A stretch of DNA of 64,000 nt from contig JAMLGU010000001.1 of the NCBI GenBank assembly GCA_023957575.1, positions 124,001-188,000 of the forward strand. The letters run 5' to 3'. The position numbers were made by a program, and so were the translations under genes. This document shows positions 36,820 to 46,233 of this stretch, piece by piece. Source of the DNA: Chitinophagaceae bacterium (GTDB taxonomy: Bacteria > Bacteroidota > Bacteroidia > Chitinophagales > Chitinophagaceae). Numbering within the stretch: the first letter of the stretch is position 1; each line of letters begins with the position of its first letter. The notes under the pieces were generated by a model. That model was given only the letters and a program-made list of their open reading frames with translations. It searched no databases and was not told where the DNA came from.

Positions 36820-38946
36820 TTGAACGAACAACTTTTTAATTTAATTGAGTACACTTCACGCAGTGTTTTTCTTACCGGAAAGGCTGGAACCGGCAAGACA
36901 ACCTTTTTAAGCCAATTTGTAAAGAAAACAAACAAAAACTATATCATTGCAGCGCCCACCGGAATTGCCGCCATTAATGCCGGTGGTGTTACGCTTCATT
37001 CACTGTTTTACCTGCCGCTTACCAATTTTGTACCAACAGTAGAATATATTGACAGAAACATTGCCATCAACATTCCGCAACTCATTCCTCATTTCAAATA
37101 CAGAAAAGATAAACTGAAGCTGTTTCGAAAATTGGAAGTATTGATAATTGATGAGGTTTCCATGCTAAGGGCCGATGTATTGGACATGATAGATATGGCG
37201 CTACGGTCGGCAAGGCGTTCCCCACTGCCTTTTGGCGGTGTACAGCTTTTAATGATAGGAGATTTGTATCAACTGCCTCCTGTAGTAAAATCAGCATCGG
37301 AACAAATATTGTATCAACACTACAAATCGCCCTTCTTCTTTGATGCAAAAGTTTTGGAGAATATTTCATTGATTACTGTAGAGTTGAAAAAAGTATATCG
37401 CCAAAGCGACCAACATTTTTTGCAACTGCTGGATGCCATCCGGAATAATGATTTTGATAGTTTAGATTTTGATTTATTACATTCAAGATACAAGCCTCAG
37501 TTCAATGCTCAGGAATCGTACATCTATCTGGTTTCGCACAATTATATGGCCGACCAGATTAATGGAGAAAGGCTGAAAGCCTTGCCCGAAAAAACCAGAA
37601 AGTACGATGCAAAAATTGAAGGCGAATTTAAAGAACATTTATACCCCAATGAATCCGAACTGATCCTCAAAGTGGGTGCTCAGGTGATGTTCATCCGAAA
37701 TGACAGTTCAGAAGAGAAAAGGTATTACAATGGACTTTTGGCCAAGGTGGTTAAGTTAGAAGAAGATGGGGTAACTGTAACTCCCGATGGACAGGAAAGG
37801 GAAATATGCGTGGAGCGTGAGGTATGGGAAAACAATAAATATTATGCTGATGACGACAATAAAATAAGAGAAGAAGTAGTAGGTAAGTATGAACAATTTC
37901 CCTTCAGGTTAGCATGGGCAGTTACCATTCATAAAAGTCAGGGCTTAACTTTCGACAAAGTGATTATAGATGCCGGACAATCCTTTGCCAGTGGCCAGGT
38001 ATATGTGGCGCTTAGCAGATGCCGTACATTGGAGGGAATCGTTTTAAAATCCAAAATACATTCTTCCGCCATTCTAAATGACTCCCGAATTGCTGATTTC
38101 CAATTTCAAACCCGAATTGATTATGAAATAGATGAATTAATCCATACTGAAAAATATAACTATGCGCTGCAAAAAATGCTTCAAACCATAGACATAAGAT
38201 GGCTAAAAAATGAAATGCAGCAATGGCTGAATAAAAACGCAGGCAGCAAATCGGTAGTATTTAAAAAAGACGGGAAAGGAATTAGCTCAACGGATATTCT
38301 GCAAACGATTGATGAATTGGCACTGGTGTATGAAAAGTTTTTAAATTATGTAAATGCAATCAACCAAAGAGAGAGAAAGGAGGAGCATTGGCTTCTGATC
38401 GAAAATAAAAGCGTGGGGGCAGTGCAGTACTTTTATGACAAAGTGAACCAGGAAGTTTTTTCTATTCTTATTGACTTATACAGCAGAACCAAAGGTGTAA
38501 AAGGGTTAAAAGAATTCAATAAATCCTTAAAAGCTTTATTGGACAATTTGGAAGATTATTTGTCTTCTCTTACCAGCCTGACATTATTAGATAAGAAACT
38601 ATTGCAAAACAAAAAGGAAAGAATGAATGTGAAAGTTGAAAAAACCGCCTCACATTTGATTACTTGCGAAATGTTTCAAAAAGGCAAAACGCCGGAAGAA
38701 ATTGCTGAGGAGCGAGGATTTGCAATCAGCACTATTTATGGCCACCTTGCCAAAATGGCATCTACGCCTGATTTTGACCTAAAACGACTTTTTAAGGAGG
38801 AGCAAATTTTTCAGTTTCAGCAAATTTTTGAAAAGGAAACCTGCACCGGCCTTACAGCATATAAACAAGCCTTGCCTTCCTCTTTTGAGTTCAATGAAAT
38901 AAAAATCTTATTGGAGTACTTTAGCAGCAGGGCCGGCAAAGTTTAA
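36820..38946 (+). CDS. Pif1/RecD-like helicase with C-terminal helix-turn-helix
   Basis: A 708-residue helicase starting at TTG, 14 bases after the CBS gene. Superfamily 1B motifs: Walker A GKAGTGKTT near residue 20, Walker B IIDEVSMLRAD near 110, GDLYQLPPV, and AVTIHKSQGLTFD near 368. After a less conserved middle part, residues ~605-650 form a helix-turn-helix (GKTPEEIAEERGFAISTIYG) of the type found in RecQ-like and bacterial Pif1 relatives. Expected role: 5'-3' unwinding in replication or repair, for instance at G-quadruplexes. Its end overlaps the convergent RemB-like gene by 4 bases. Confidence 0.88.
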   Translation: MNEQLFNLIEYTSRSVFLTGKAGTGKTTFLSQFVKKTNKNYIIAAPTGIAAINAGGVTLHSLFYLPLTNFVPTVEYIDRNIAINIPQLIPHFKYRKDKLKLFRKLEVLIIDEVSMLRADVLDMIDMALRSARRSPLPFGGVQLLMIGDLYQLPPVVKSASEQILYQHYKSPFFFDAKVLENISLITVELKKVYRQSDQHFLQLLDAIRNNDFDSLDFDLLHSRYKPQFNAQESYIYLVSHNYMADQINGERLKALPEKTRKYDAKIEGEFKEHLYPNESELILKVGAQVMFIRNDSSEEKRYYNGLLAKVVKLEEDGVTVTPDGQEREICVEREVWENNKYYADDDNKIREEVVGKYEQFPFRLAWAVTIHKSQGLTFDKVIIDAGQSFASGQVYVALSRCRTLEGIVLKSKIHSSAILNDSRIADFQFQTRIDYEIDELIHTEKYNYALQKMLQTIDIRWLKNEMQQWLNKNAGSKSVVFKKDGKGISSTDILQTIDELALVYEKFLNYVNAINQRERKEEHWLLIENKSVGAVQYFYDKVNQEVFSILIDLYSRTKGVKGLKEFNKSLKALLDNLEDYLSSLTSLTLLDKKLLQNKKERMNVKVEKTASHLITCEMFQKGKTPEEIAEERGFAISTIYGHLAKMASTPDFDLKRLFKEEQIFQFQQIFEKETCTGLTAYKQALPSSFEFNEIKILLEYFSSRAGKV

Positions 38947-40637
38947 AACCAAAAATCTCTTCGTCCGATGTTCCACCTCAGCCCTGCGCTCAATACTGTG
39001 CTGGTTTTGGTAGGAATAATAGGAGCGGTTAATGCTTTTTGTTTTCTTACCAATCCATTCAACTCAATAAATAAGTTCTCTTTCAGTTCATAAGAAAATA
39101 ACAGGCTTGCCATTGCAGTTTGCGTTTTCCAGCCGGAGCCTATGTAGTAGCCATAATCGTTTTGGCGGCCAAAGCTATTGGGCAAAAACAGGTTGCTTCC
39201 AAAATTTACATTGGCGGTGCTGTCCTTTCCCTGAACATAAAACATTGCCTTGCCCTCAATCATCAGTTTAGGCAAAGGACGATAACGCAATACGCCCAGA
39301 TACTCATTAAAATTGGCCATTAAAGGATGAGCCAAAGGTTGATTATAATGTGAATAATTAGCAACAGAATCATAATGCGAGTAAGTGAATGGCCGCACCC
39401 GGTTCCATTCCAACTGCAAATCCAGATTTTTGATATTCAGCGCATCAATATATTTTAATCCCAACTGAAACCCATATTTATTGGCCCACCAGCCTTTATT
39501 GGATTTCATTTCAGATAATTTAAACTCATCCAGCAATAACTGTCCGTATAATTGAGCCGTTTTAAACATATTAGCCTTAAAGTCAAGCCCTACCACACTG
39601 TTGTCTTTGCTTCCTGCATTTCTTTCTGCCGAGCGCAGAAATATAACAGGCACCAGATAGCCAAGCTCAAATTGCTTGGAACGACCAAATATCACTCCTT
39701 CAAAAAATCCAACGTTCAGCCATTTTGTAAGGCTAAGGTCCAAATGGTGCATTGCAGCATATTTTTTTCCCAATAACACATCACCTTCTCTTTGGTAGGC
39801 ATTATGCAATTCCATAAACAAATTCTGATAATTGAATTTCCAGATTTTGGTATTCAATTTTAAAAACAATGCATTGTTTGAAAAATCACTTAAAAATAAG
39901 CTACGTTGTCCATTGCCGATAAAATTTTTGTCGTAGCCAAATGCAATATCCACATATTTTGTAGCGCCAAAGGTGATATATCCCTTAGCATCAAAATAAT
40001 CTACTCCGCCTGCCGCCTTAAATTCTTTATAGTAACCTTCTCCGGGCACCGCCTGCCTGTCCGATATCCATTGCTGCACGTAGGATGGGTCTCGCTCCTG
40101 ATTATCGGTTACCGATGCTACAAAGCCAATTCTATTAGCTATGCGCCCTCTTACAAGTGCGCCTCTGGTATTATAAAACAAGCGTTGGTCATTATTGGAC
40201 TCCTTCATTACTCCAAAATTGATGATTGGATTGATGGAAAGATCAAAATCTCTGCCATGCGTTTCATAAAAACCGGCAGGGTATTCATAAAAAGTATTTA
40301 AAACAGGCCTTTTACTTAGCAGGTCTTCTCTCAGTTCTTCCGGCACCCATTCGATATTGTTTTTCAAAAGGCTTTCAATGTAATAACGGTCTGCTTTGCT
40401 AAGTGCTACACCCGTACTGTCTTCATTCAGGTATTTCCTTACGGCATTTACATAATACTCCCGACTGAGAGGCTTGGTTTTTGAAAAATTAAGAACAGGG
40501 TCTTTTTGTGCTTCTATTTCCATTCGATCCAAAATAATCTCCTGCTTATCTCCCGATTGCAGGTAAGTTGTTTGTGCCAAACCCCAGACCGGCAATAAAA
40601 CTAAAGCCAGCCTTAAAATGTATTTCTTAAATTGCAT
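38943..40637 (-). CDS. RemB-like outer membrane beta-barrel protein
   Basis: A 564-residue exported protein with a signal peptide (residues ~1-21, ending GLAQ). The N-terminal ~110 residues are soluble and charged; the rest is a series of alternating aromatic strands ending with WNIGRRDFWF, a terminal aromatic residue as required for outer-membrane insertion. Overall pattern and length resemble the RemB gliding-motility protein and Wzi-like capsule proteins of Bacteroidota. No other gliding genes are nearby, so motility is not implied. Barrel topology is well supported; the exact name is less so. Confidence 0.65.
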   Translation of the reverse strand: MQFKKYILRLALVLLPVWGLAQTTYLQSGDKQEIILDRMEIEAQKDPVLNFSKTKPLSREYYVNAVRKYLNEDSTGVALSKADRYYIESLLKNNIEWVPEELREDLLSKRPVLNTFYEYPAGFYETHGRDFDLSINPIINFGVMKESNNDQRLFYNTRGALVRGRIANRIGFVASVTDNQERDPSYVQQWISDRQAVPGEGYYKEFKAAGGVDYFDAKGYITFGATKYVDIAFGYDKNFIGNGQRSLFLSDFSNNALFLKLNTKIWKFNYQNLFMELHNAYQREGDVLLGKKYAAMHHLDLSLTKWLNVGFFEGVIFGRSKQFELGYLVPVIFLRSAERNAGSKDNSVVGLDFKANMFKTAQLYGQLLLDEFKLSEMKSNKGWWANKYGFQLGLKYIDALNIKNLDLQLEWNRVRPFTYSHYDSVANYSHYNQPLAHPLMANFNEYLGVLRYRPLPKLMIEGKAMFYVQGKDSTANVNFGSNLFLPNSFGRQNDYGYYIGSGWKTQTAMASLLFSYELKENLFIELNGLVRKQKALTAPIIPTKTSTVLSAGLRWNIGRRDFWF

Positions 40638-40716
40638 AAGTTTTCAGGTATAGTTATGTTATCGAAATAAAATGCTGCAAACATACATGCACTTTTATAA
40701 AAATTGAATAAAACTC

Positions 40717-42060
40717 ATGCAAATATATCTTTTAAAAAACATACAGGTTGTAAATGAAGGAAAAATAGTTGTCTCCGATGTTTTACTTAAAAACGGAAGA
40801 ATCGAAAAAATGGCGCCCGCAATTACCTTGGAGTCTGATGTAATAGAAATTGATGGCAGTGGAAAATATCTGTTACCGGGAGTAATAGACGATCAGGTAC
40901 ATTTTCGCGAACCCGGGCTTACCCACAAGGCTACTATTTATACCGAAAGTAAAGCAGCAGTAGCAGGCGGCGTTACCAGTTTTATGGAAATGCCCAATAC
41001 CGTGCCGCCTACATTTACAATGGAATTATTGGAAGAAAAGTACAAAATTGCAGCAGCTACATCTCTTGCCAATTACTCTTTTTATATCGGCGTAAACAAT
41101 ATCAATGCAGATGATGCCTTGCAGGCTAATGCAGTTAAAGACAAAGTTTGCGGAATAAAGATGTTTATGGGGAGCAGCACCGGAAATCTTTTGGTGGACA
41201 ATCCTGAGGTACTGCAAAGAATTTTTTCTGAGAGTGAAATGCTCATCGCCACCCACTGCGAAGACGAGAAAATCATCAGAGAAAACTTAGAAAAAGCTTT
41301 ATCAGAAGGCAGAGAGCTCACAGCGGCTGACCACCCTATCATCCGCAATGAGGAAGCCTGCTATCAATCATCGCAATATGCTGTGGAACTGGCAAAAAAA
41401 TACAACTCCAGACTGCATGTTCTGCACATCAGCACCGAAAAAGAGTTGCAACTGTTTTCTAATGAGATGCCGCTAAAAGAAAAAAGGATTACTGCCGAAG
41501 TTTGTGTGCATCACCTTCATTTTACTGCCGATGATTATGCATTAAAAGGAAATTTTATCAAATGTAATCCTGCAATCAAAGCGGCACACAACAAAAAGGC
41601 GCTTTGGGGTGCCCTGCTTGACGACAGGCTCGATGTAATAGCTACCGATCATGCACCGCATACTTTTGCCGAAAAAAATGAGCCTTACCTGAAAGCACAT
41701 GCAGGATTGCCGTTGGTACAACATTCATTACCACTTATGTTATATTACCACTCTATCGGTAAAATTTCCCTTGAAAAAATTACAGAAAAAATGAGCCATG
41801 CGGTAGCCGACTGTTTTCAGATTGCGGACAGAGGTTATATACGCGAAGGTTACTATGCGGATTTGGTAATCGTGGATCCGCAGAAAACATTTTCCATTGC
41901 CAAAGAAAATATTTTGTACAAATGCGGCTGGAGTCCTTTGGAAGGGTTTCATATCCCGATGGGCATTACACATACCTTTGTAAACGGTCATTTGGTTTAT
42001 GGAAATACAGGGTGGAATGAGTCTATTAAAGGCCAACGGCTATTATTTAACAGAGACTAA
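40717..42060 (+). CDS. pyrC: Dihydroorotase
   Basis: A 447-residue amidohydrolase that closes carbamoyl aspartate to dihydroorotate in pyrimidine synthesis. Visible motifs: PGVIDDQVHFREPGLTHK (residues ~55-70), KMFMGSSTGN with the lysine likely to be carbamylated, ATHCEDE, HVLHIST, and ATDHAPHT with the catalytic aspartate. The first metal-binding motif reads QVH where the canonical form is HxH. I believe this variant recurs in Bacteroidota enzymes, so it need not mean loss of function. Followed by a MutS-like gene after 9 bases. Allantoinase or hydantoinase is less likely given HFREPG. Confidence 0.88.
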   Translation: MQIYLLKNIQVVNEGKIVVSDVLLKNGRIEKMAPAITLESDVIEIDGSGKYLLPGVIDDQVHFREPGLTHKATIYTESKAAVAGGVTSFMEMPNTVPPTFTMELLEEKYKIAAATSLANYSFYIGVNNINADDALQANAVKDKVCGIKMFMGSSTGNLLVDNPEVLQRIFSESEMLIATHCEDEKIIRENLEKALSEGRELTAADHPIIRNEEACYQSSQYAVELAKKYNSRLHVLHISTEKELQLFSNEMPLKEKRITAEVCVHHLHFTADDYALKGNFIKCNPAIKAAHNKKALWGALLDDRLDVIATDHAPHTFAEKNEPYLKAHAGLPLVQHSLPLMLYYHSIGKISLEKITEKMSHAVADCFQIADRGYIREGYYADLVIVDPQKTFSIAKENILYKCGWSPLEGFHIPMGITHTFVNGHLVYGNTGWNESIKGQRLLFNRD

Positions 42061-42069
42061 GAGAAAGTT

Positions 42070-43386
42070 ATGCATATTGATGATGTTTCTTTCAATGATA
42101 TTTCCATCTTTCATGCAGAGGAAAAGTTTTCAATTTTTCATAAACTGAATTTTACCCGTACCGAAGGCGGAAAGTTTTGGTTAAAGCAATTTTTTACTAC
42201 CCCTTTTGATGATGTACAAAAAATAAAGGCTACTCAGGATATTATCAAAAAATTATTGCCCGAGGCAGAAGAATGGCCCGAAGAAATCTCCAATGGCACG
42301 ATGATGGTAATGAACAAGTTTCTGGATTATGCGCTTGATACCATCGGCGATAATCCATCCTCAGTGGATGCTTTTTTTTATCGAATATTTCATCATGTAG
42401 ATTATGCAATGGTGAAGTTTTCAATGAAGCACTTTGCAGACTTTTTTAGAGGTCTGAGAAAAATATCTGAAATTTTGAGTGGCCTGGAACTTCCTGCAAA
42501 CTTCAAATTTTATCTGGAACGCATAGCGTATCATCTTCAGATACCGGCTCTGGCTAAACTTGCTCAGGTAAAAAAGGACGAACCTTTGCCTATTCATAAA
42601 AATTTATACTTTGCCGCAAATGTAAGAGGGAATTATAAACGCAATATTCATGAGTTGATGGATATTTATTACAAATTGGATGCGTGGTATTCAATGGCAG
42701 TAGCCGTAAAAAAATTCAACCTCAGCTTCCCCGAATTTATTGAAAATCCTTCACCCAGAGTAGAAGCAAAGGGCTTGTACCATCTGCTTTTGAGCGAACC
42801 TGTTCCGTACGACCTTGAAATGAATCAGAATCATAATTTCCTTTTTTTAACCGGGGCAAATATGGCCGGGAAAAGTACCCTGATAAAATCTGTAGGCGGC
42901 GCTGTTTTTCTGGCGCATATAGGTATGGGCGTGCCCGCCAGCGATATGAAGCTCACCAAATTTGACGGTCTGATTAGTAACATCAATGTAGTGGACAATA
43001 TAGCAAAAGGAGAAAGTTTTTTCTACAATGAAGTGCAGCGCATAAAAAATACTATTGAAAAAATATCAGATGGTAAAAAATGGTTAGTATTGATAGATGA
43101 ATTATTCAAAGGAACCAATATTCAGGATGCTATGAAATGCTCTCTTTCGGTCATCAAAGGATTGATAAAAGTAAAAACGGCGCTTTTTATTCTCTCCACG
43201 CATTTGTACGAAATAGGAGAGGAGTTGAAAGATGAATCAAATATTACTTTCCGCCATTTTGAAACAATGGTAATTGACGATATGCTTTCGTTTTCGTACC
43301 AGCTAAAAGAAGGCATTAGCAAAGACCGATTAGGGTATTTTATTTTGAAAAGGGAAAAAGTGGTTGAACTACTTGAGAAATTATAA
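42070..43386 (+). CDS. Short MutS-family ATPase
   Basis: A 438-residue protein containing only the lever and ATPase parts of MutS. Walker A is TGANMAGKST (near 265), Walker B is LVLIDELFKGTN (near 340), and the mismatch-recognition and connector domains are absent. It is therefore not the mismatch-repair MutS but one of the short MutS-like proteins frequent in Bacteroidota. It lies 9 bases after the dihydroorotase gene and converges with engB at a 3-base gap. A role in recombination or DNA-structure binding is inferred from the family only. Confidence 0.87.
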   Translation: MHIDDVSFNDISIFHAEEKFSIFHKLNFTRTEGGKFWLKQFFTTPFDDVQKIKATQDIIKKLLPEAEEWPEEISNGTMMVMNKFLDYALDTIGDNPSSVDAFFYRIFHHVDYAMVKFSMKHFADFFRGLRKISEILSGLELPANFKFYLERIAYHLQIPALAKLAQVKKDEPLPIHKNLYFAANVRGNYKRNIHELMDIYYKLDAWYSMAVAVKKFNLSFPEFIENPSPRVEAKGLYHLLLSEPVPYDLEMNQNHNFLFLTGANMAGKSTLIKSVGGAVFLAHIGMGVPASDMKLTKFDGLISNINVVDNIAKGESFFYNEVQRIKNTIEKISDGKKWLVLIDELFKGTNIQDAMKCSLSVIKGLIKVKTALFILSTHLYEIGEELKDESNITFRHFETMVIDDMLSFSYQLKEGISKDRLGYFILKREKVVELLEKL

Positions 43387-43389
43387 AGT

Positions 43390-44025
43390 TCATTTAAGCC
43401 GTTTAAACTCCTCATTCAAAGTGTGAATAAAGGAAAGCATTTCACTCCTGCCATTTTTATCTACAGCTGAGGTTATAAAATATTCCGGTATTTCCTCCCA
43501 TTCTTTTTTCAATTCGTTGATAAACAATTCCACATTTCTTGCGGTGGCTCCGGGCTTGTTTTTATCGGCTTTTGTAAATACTATAGAAAACGGTATTTGC
43601 CATTCGCCTAATTGATTAATAAACTCAATATCAATATTTTGCGGCTCGTGGCGACTGTCAATCAATACAAAAAGATTACCCAGATTGGGCCTTTTGAGGA
43701 TATAATCTTCTATCATCTTCGACCAGCTTTTGCGCTGCCTTTGCGAAACCTTGGCATAGCCATACCCGGGCAAATCGACTAAATACCAAAAAAAGGAGTT
43801 TTTTTTAATACTGGCAGGCGCATTTATTATAAAATGATTAATCAACTGCGTTTTTCCGGGTGCCGATGAAGTTTTAGCCAATGCCCTTTTGTTGCAAAGC
43901 ATATTGAGGAGCGAGGATTTGCCTACATTGCTTCTTCCAATGAAGGCATACTCCGGCTTCTCTGGCGCCGGACATTGCGTATAATTAGCGCTGCTTTTCA
44001 AATATTCTGCCGAAATGATTTCCAT
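43390..44025 (-). CDS. engB: Ribosome biogenesis GTP-binding protein YihA/YsxC
   Basis: A 211-residue GTPase needed for 50S subunit assembly. G1 is GRSNVGKSSLLNML, G3 is DLPGYGYAK and G4 is FTKADK; all are intact. The sequence between G1 and G3 includes the family's PGKTQLINHF segment (G2 region). A TACTTTTGC box ends four bases before the ATG. It converges with the MutS-like gene. Normal length and no anomaly. Confidence 0.95.
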   Translation of the reverse strand: MEIISAEYLKSSANYTQCPAPEKPEYAFIGRSNVGKSSLLNMLCNKRALAKTSSAPGKTQLINHFIINAPASIKKNSFFWYLVDLPGYGYAKVSQRQRKSWSKMIEDYILKRPNLGNLFVLIDSRHEPQNIDIEFINQLGEWQIPFSIVFTKADKNKPGATARNVELFINELKKEWEEIPEYFITSAVDKNGRSEMLSFIHTLNEEFKRLK

Positions 44026-44029
44026 AAAG

Positions 44030-44038
44030 GCAAAAGTA
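44030..44038 (-). promoter_or_regulatory. -7 box at the engB start
   Basis: On the minus strand TACTTTTGC fits TAnnTTTG and ends 4 bases before the ATG, again predicting a leaderless transcript. Confidence 0.4.
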
Positions 44039-44280
44039 TATATCGTAATTCATAAATCCTAAACGATAAATCATGCGTAAATTCTTTTTTTGAAGTGCTA
44101 TTTTAAAAGAAAATCCGTTAGCATCCTCTGCTCGTCCGGTTAGTTACCATTATTTGAAAAGTGTAAATTTTTATTCAATAAGAATTTCATTTCTACTTTT
44201 CGCCTCCGCAGCAGTAATAATCGGCAAGCAGCGATTATGCGAAGCGTTATCGTGCGAAGCCAAACGGCCTTGATGCCTGA

Positions 44281-44410
44281 GCGTAAAAAAAATGAATGTA
44301 GTGAAGCGTTAAAAAATGCCTGCTGTTTGAGCGCAGAAACGCTAACTTTATCAAACGCAGGCACGAAGCGAGTTCAGGCATTTTAGCGTAACGAAATTCA
44401 TTTTTAGCGA
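44281..44410. repeat. Imperfect palindrome adjoining box B
   Basis: Left-arm blocks GCGTAAAAAAAATGAAT and GCGTTAAAAAATGCCTG face right-arm blocks CAGGCATTTTAGCG and ATTCATTTTTAGCG. On the minus strand it directly follows box B (44460-44417), the same order as at 25412-25594. Confidence 0.7.
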
Positions 44411-44416
44411 GGGCAT

Positions 44417-44460
44417 CACAGCCTTGATTTTTGTCAAACTTTTTATCAAGAAAAAGTTTG
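44417..44460 (-). repeat. Repeat box B, minus-strand copy
   Basis: On the minus strand it reads CTTGATAAAAAGTTTGAC then AAAAATCAAGGCTGTG, clearly related to the 25-kb boxes but diverged in the stem. Confidence 0.7.
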
Positions 44461-44715
44461 AAAACAAGCATACATTCTTTCATTCCTACTTTTGCCTTCG
44501 CAGCCGGCGGGCTGCATGGCTGCACTGGTGCTGATTTTGCTTCTTCTCGCTTTCAGCGAGATACCGCTTACGCGGTACCGAACCAAAATAGGCACCTCAT
44601 GCAGCCACTGTTAAAAAATCGGGAAACCATTATCGTACGAAGCAAAACCGGAATAAGCATTGTTTGAACAAAATTTGCTTAGCACCTTAAAAAAAGAATT
44701 TGCCATAAATCCTGT

Positions 44716-44724
44716 TACCTTTGC
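44716..44724 (+). promoter_or_regulatory. -7 box at the menG start
   Basis: TACCTTTGC ends 5 bases before the ATG at 44730 and overlaps an in-frame TTG at 44721, which argues for the ATG as start. Confidence 0.5.
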
Positions 44725-44729
44725 AGACT

Positions 44730-45473
44730 ATGTCTCAATTACCACACGACCACATCACGCCTTATAAGGAATCGGAGAAACCAAAAAAGGAGCAGGTAGC
44801 CGAAATGTTTGACCGCATTGCGGGGCGTTATGATTTTATGAACCGTTTGCTCACCGGCGGAATTGATATCGGCTGGCGCAAAAAGGCAATCAGAACACTT
44901 AAAAAACACAGCCCCAAACAAGTACTTGATATTGCCACCGGCACCGGCGATCTGGCGATTATGGCTCAAAAAATGCTGGGTCCTGAAAAAATAACCGGCA
45001 TTGATATTTCGGGCGAAATGCTCGAAATTGGCAAGAAAAAATTACAAAAAGCCGGGTTAGAGGGAAAAATTGAATTGCAAAAAGGCGATTGCGAAGATTT
45101 GCAATTTACCCAAAGCAGTTTCGACGCGGCTATGGCGGCTTTTGGAGTGAGAAATTTTGAAAACCTTGAGAAAGGACTTGCTGAAATTCATCGGGTGCTA
45201 AAACCTAAAGGGCAACTGATGATTTTGGAGTTCTCGCAACCCAAATCGGGAGTGTTTTCTCCCTTATACAAATTTTATATGAAGATAGTGGCGCCGCAGT
45301 TTGCCAAAATGTTTACACAAGATTCAGAAGCCTATCAATATTTAAACGAATCGGCAAAAGCATTTCCCGAAAGAGATAATTTAGTGAATATTTTAAAAAA
45401 GGTTGGCTTCAAAAACGCGAATTACAAAGCGCTGAGTTTTGGTATCTGCTGTATTTATAGGGCAGAAAAATAA
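44730..45473 (+). CDS. menG: Demethylmenaquinone methyltransferase
   Basis: A 247-residue S-adenosylmethionine-dependent methyltransferase that carries out the last step of menaquinone synthesis. Motifs: AEMFDRIAGRYDFMNRLLTG near the N terminus, the SAM site VLDIATGTGDLA, and the family signature FGVRNFENLEKGL. The protein is called menG rather than ubiE because Bacteroidota use menaquinone. The start at ATG 44730 is preferred to TTG 44721 because of the promoter box. The next gene begins 28 bases later and may be co-transcribed. Confidence 0.95.
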   Translation: MSQLPHDHITPYKESEKPKKEQVAEMFDRIAGRYDFMNRLLTGGIDIGWRKKAIRTLKKHSPKQVLDIATGTGDLAIMAQKMLGPEKITGIDISGEMLEIGKKKLQKAGLEGKIELQKGDCEDLQFTQSSFDAAMAAFGVRNFENLEKGLAEIHRVLKPKGQLMILEFSQPKSGVFSPLYKFYMKIVAPQFAKMFTQDSEAYQYLNESAKAFPERDNLVNILKKVGFKNANYKALSFGICCIYRAEK

Positions 45474-45501
45474 TAATTCATTTGATTTATCCTTTGTTGA
45501 A

Positions 45502-46230
45502 ATGAAAATCATCTCTTTAATACCTTCCATCACCGAACTACTATTTGATCTGGGATTAGAGGATGAAGTGGTGGGTATTACTAAATTTTGTGTACACCCT
45601 CAGACCTGGTTTCGGAATAAAACCAGAATTGGCGGACCAAAAAGTATTGACATTGAAAAAATAAATTTACTACAACCCGATTTAATCATCGCCAACAAAG
45701 AAGAAAACGTAAAAGAGCAGATCGAACAGTTGCAGAGCCGGAATGTAATCGTTACCGATGTAAACAATTATGAGGAAGCGCTTGAAATGATTCAGTCCGT
45801 TGGAAGGCTTGTCAGGAAAGAGGTTGAAGCTCTGCATTTAATAAAGAGTATTCAACAAAAATTTTCTTCTCTGCAAATCAAAGAACAAAAGACGGCTGCC
45901 TACCTCATTTGGAAAGCGCCATATATGACTATCGGGCATGACACCTTTATTCACTCAATGATGGAGCGCGCCGGATTTAAAAATGTTTTTTCACAATGGA
46001 ACAGGTATCCTACCATCACAATTGATGAGCTTAAAAATCTGCAGCCGGAATATATTTTGCTCTCCAGTGAACCATACCCTTTTAAGCAAAAGCATATAGA
46101 AGAGTTGAGTCCAATGTTGCCTCATCAGAAAATGATGTTGGTAGATGGGGAAATGTTTAGCTGGTATGGCAGCAGGATGCTATTGGCCGCTGAATATTTT
46201 GGTCAATTATCTTCAAATTATATTGATTAA
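45502..46230 (+). CDS. BtuF-like helical-backbone metal/cobalamin-binding protein
   Basis: A 242-residue protein of the periplasmic-binding (BtuF/FepB) fold: ISLIPSITELLFDLGLEDEV at the N terminus, VGITKFCVHP, then DLIIANKEENV, and LQPEYILLSSEPYPF. No signal peptide is visible with the start at 45502, nor with the upstream in-frame start (45439) that overlaps menG. Either export is unusual or the protein works in the cytoplasm, as other signal-less members seem to. No permease or ATPase is adjacent. Cobalamin or a chelated metal is the likely ligand. Ends 3 bases from the convergent protease gene. Confidence 0.85.
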   Translation: MKIISLIPSITELLFDLGLEDEVVGITKFCVHPQTWFRNKTRIGGPKSIDIEKINLLQPDLIIANKEENVKEQIEQLQSRNVIVTDVNNYEEALEMIQSVGRLVRKEVEALHLIKSIQQKFSSLQIKEQKTAAYLIWKAPYMTIGHDTFIHSMMERAGFKNVFSQWNRYPTITIDELKNLQPEYILLSSEPYPFKQKHIEELSPMLPHQKMMLVDGEMFSWYGSRMLLAAEYFGQLSSNYID

Positions 46231-46233
46231 AGA

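Larger units (their letters stand above)
44039..44715. other. Repeat-bearing intergenic region before menG
   Basis: About 680 bases with no credible gene. Several short open frames on both strands (44140-44667) lie across an imperfect palindrome and a box-B repeat and are rejected. The region resembles the 25-kb spacer. Confidence 0.65.

Noticed and set aside
44140..44667. Three overlapping short frames on both strands
   Set aside because: All lie over the palindrome and box-B repeat; composition suggests translated repeat DNA.
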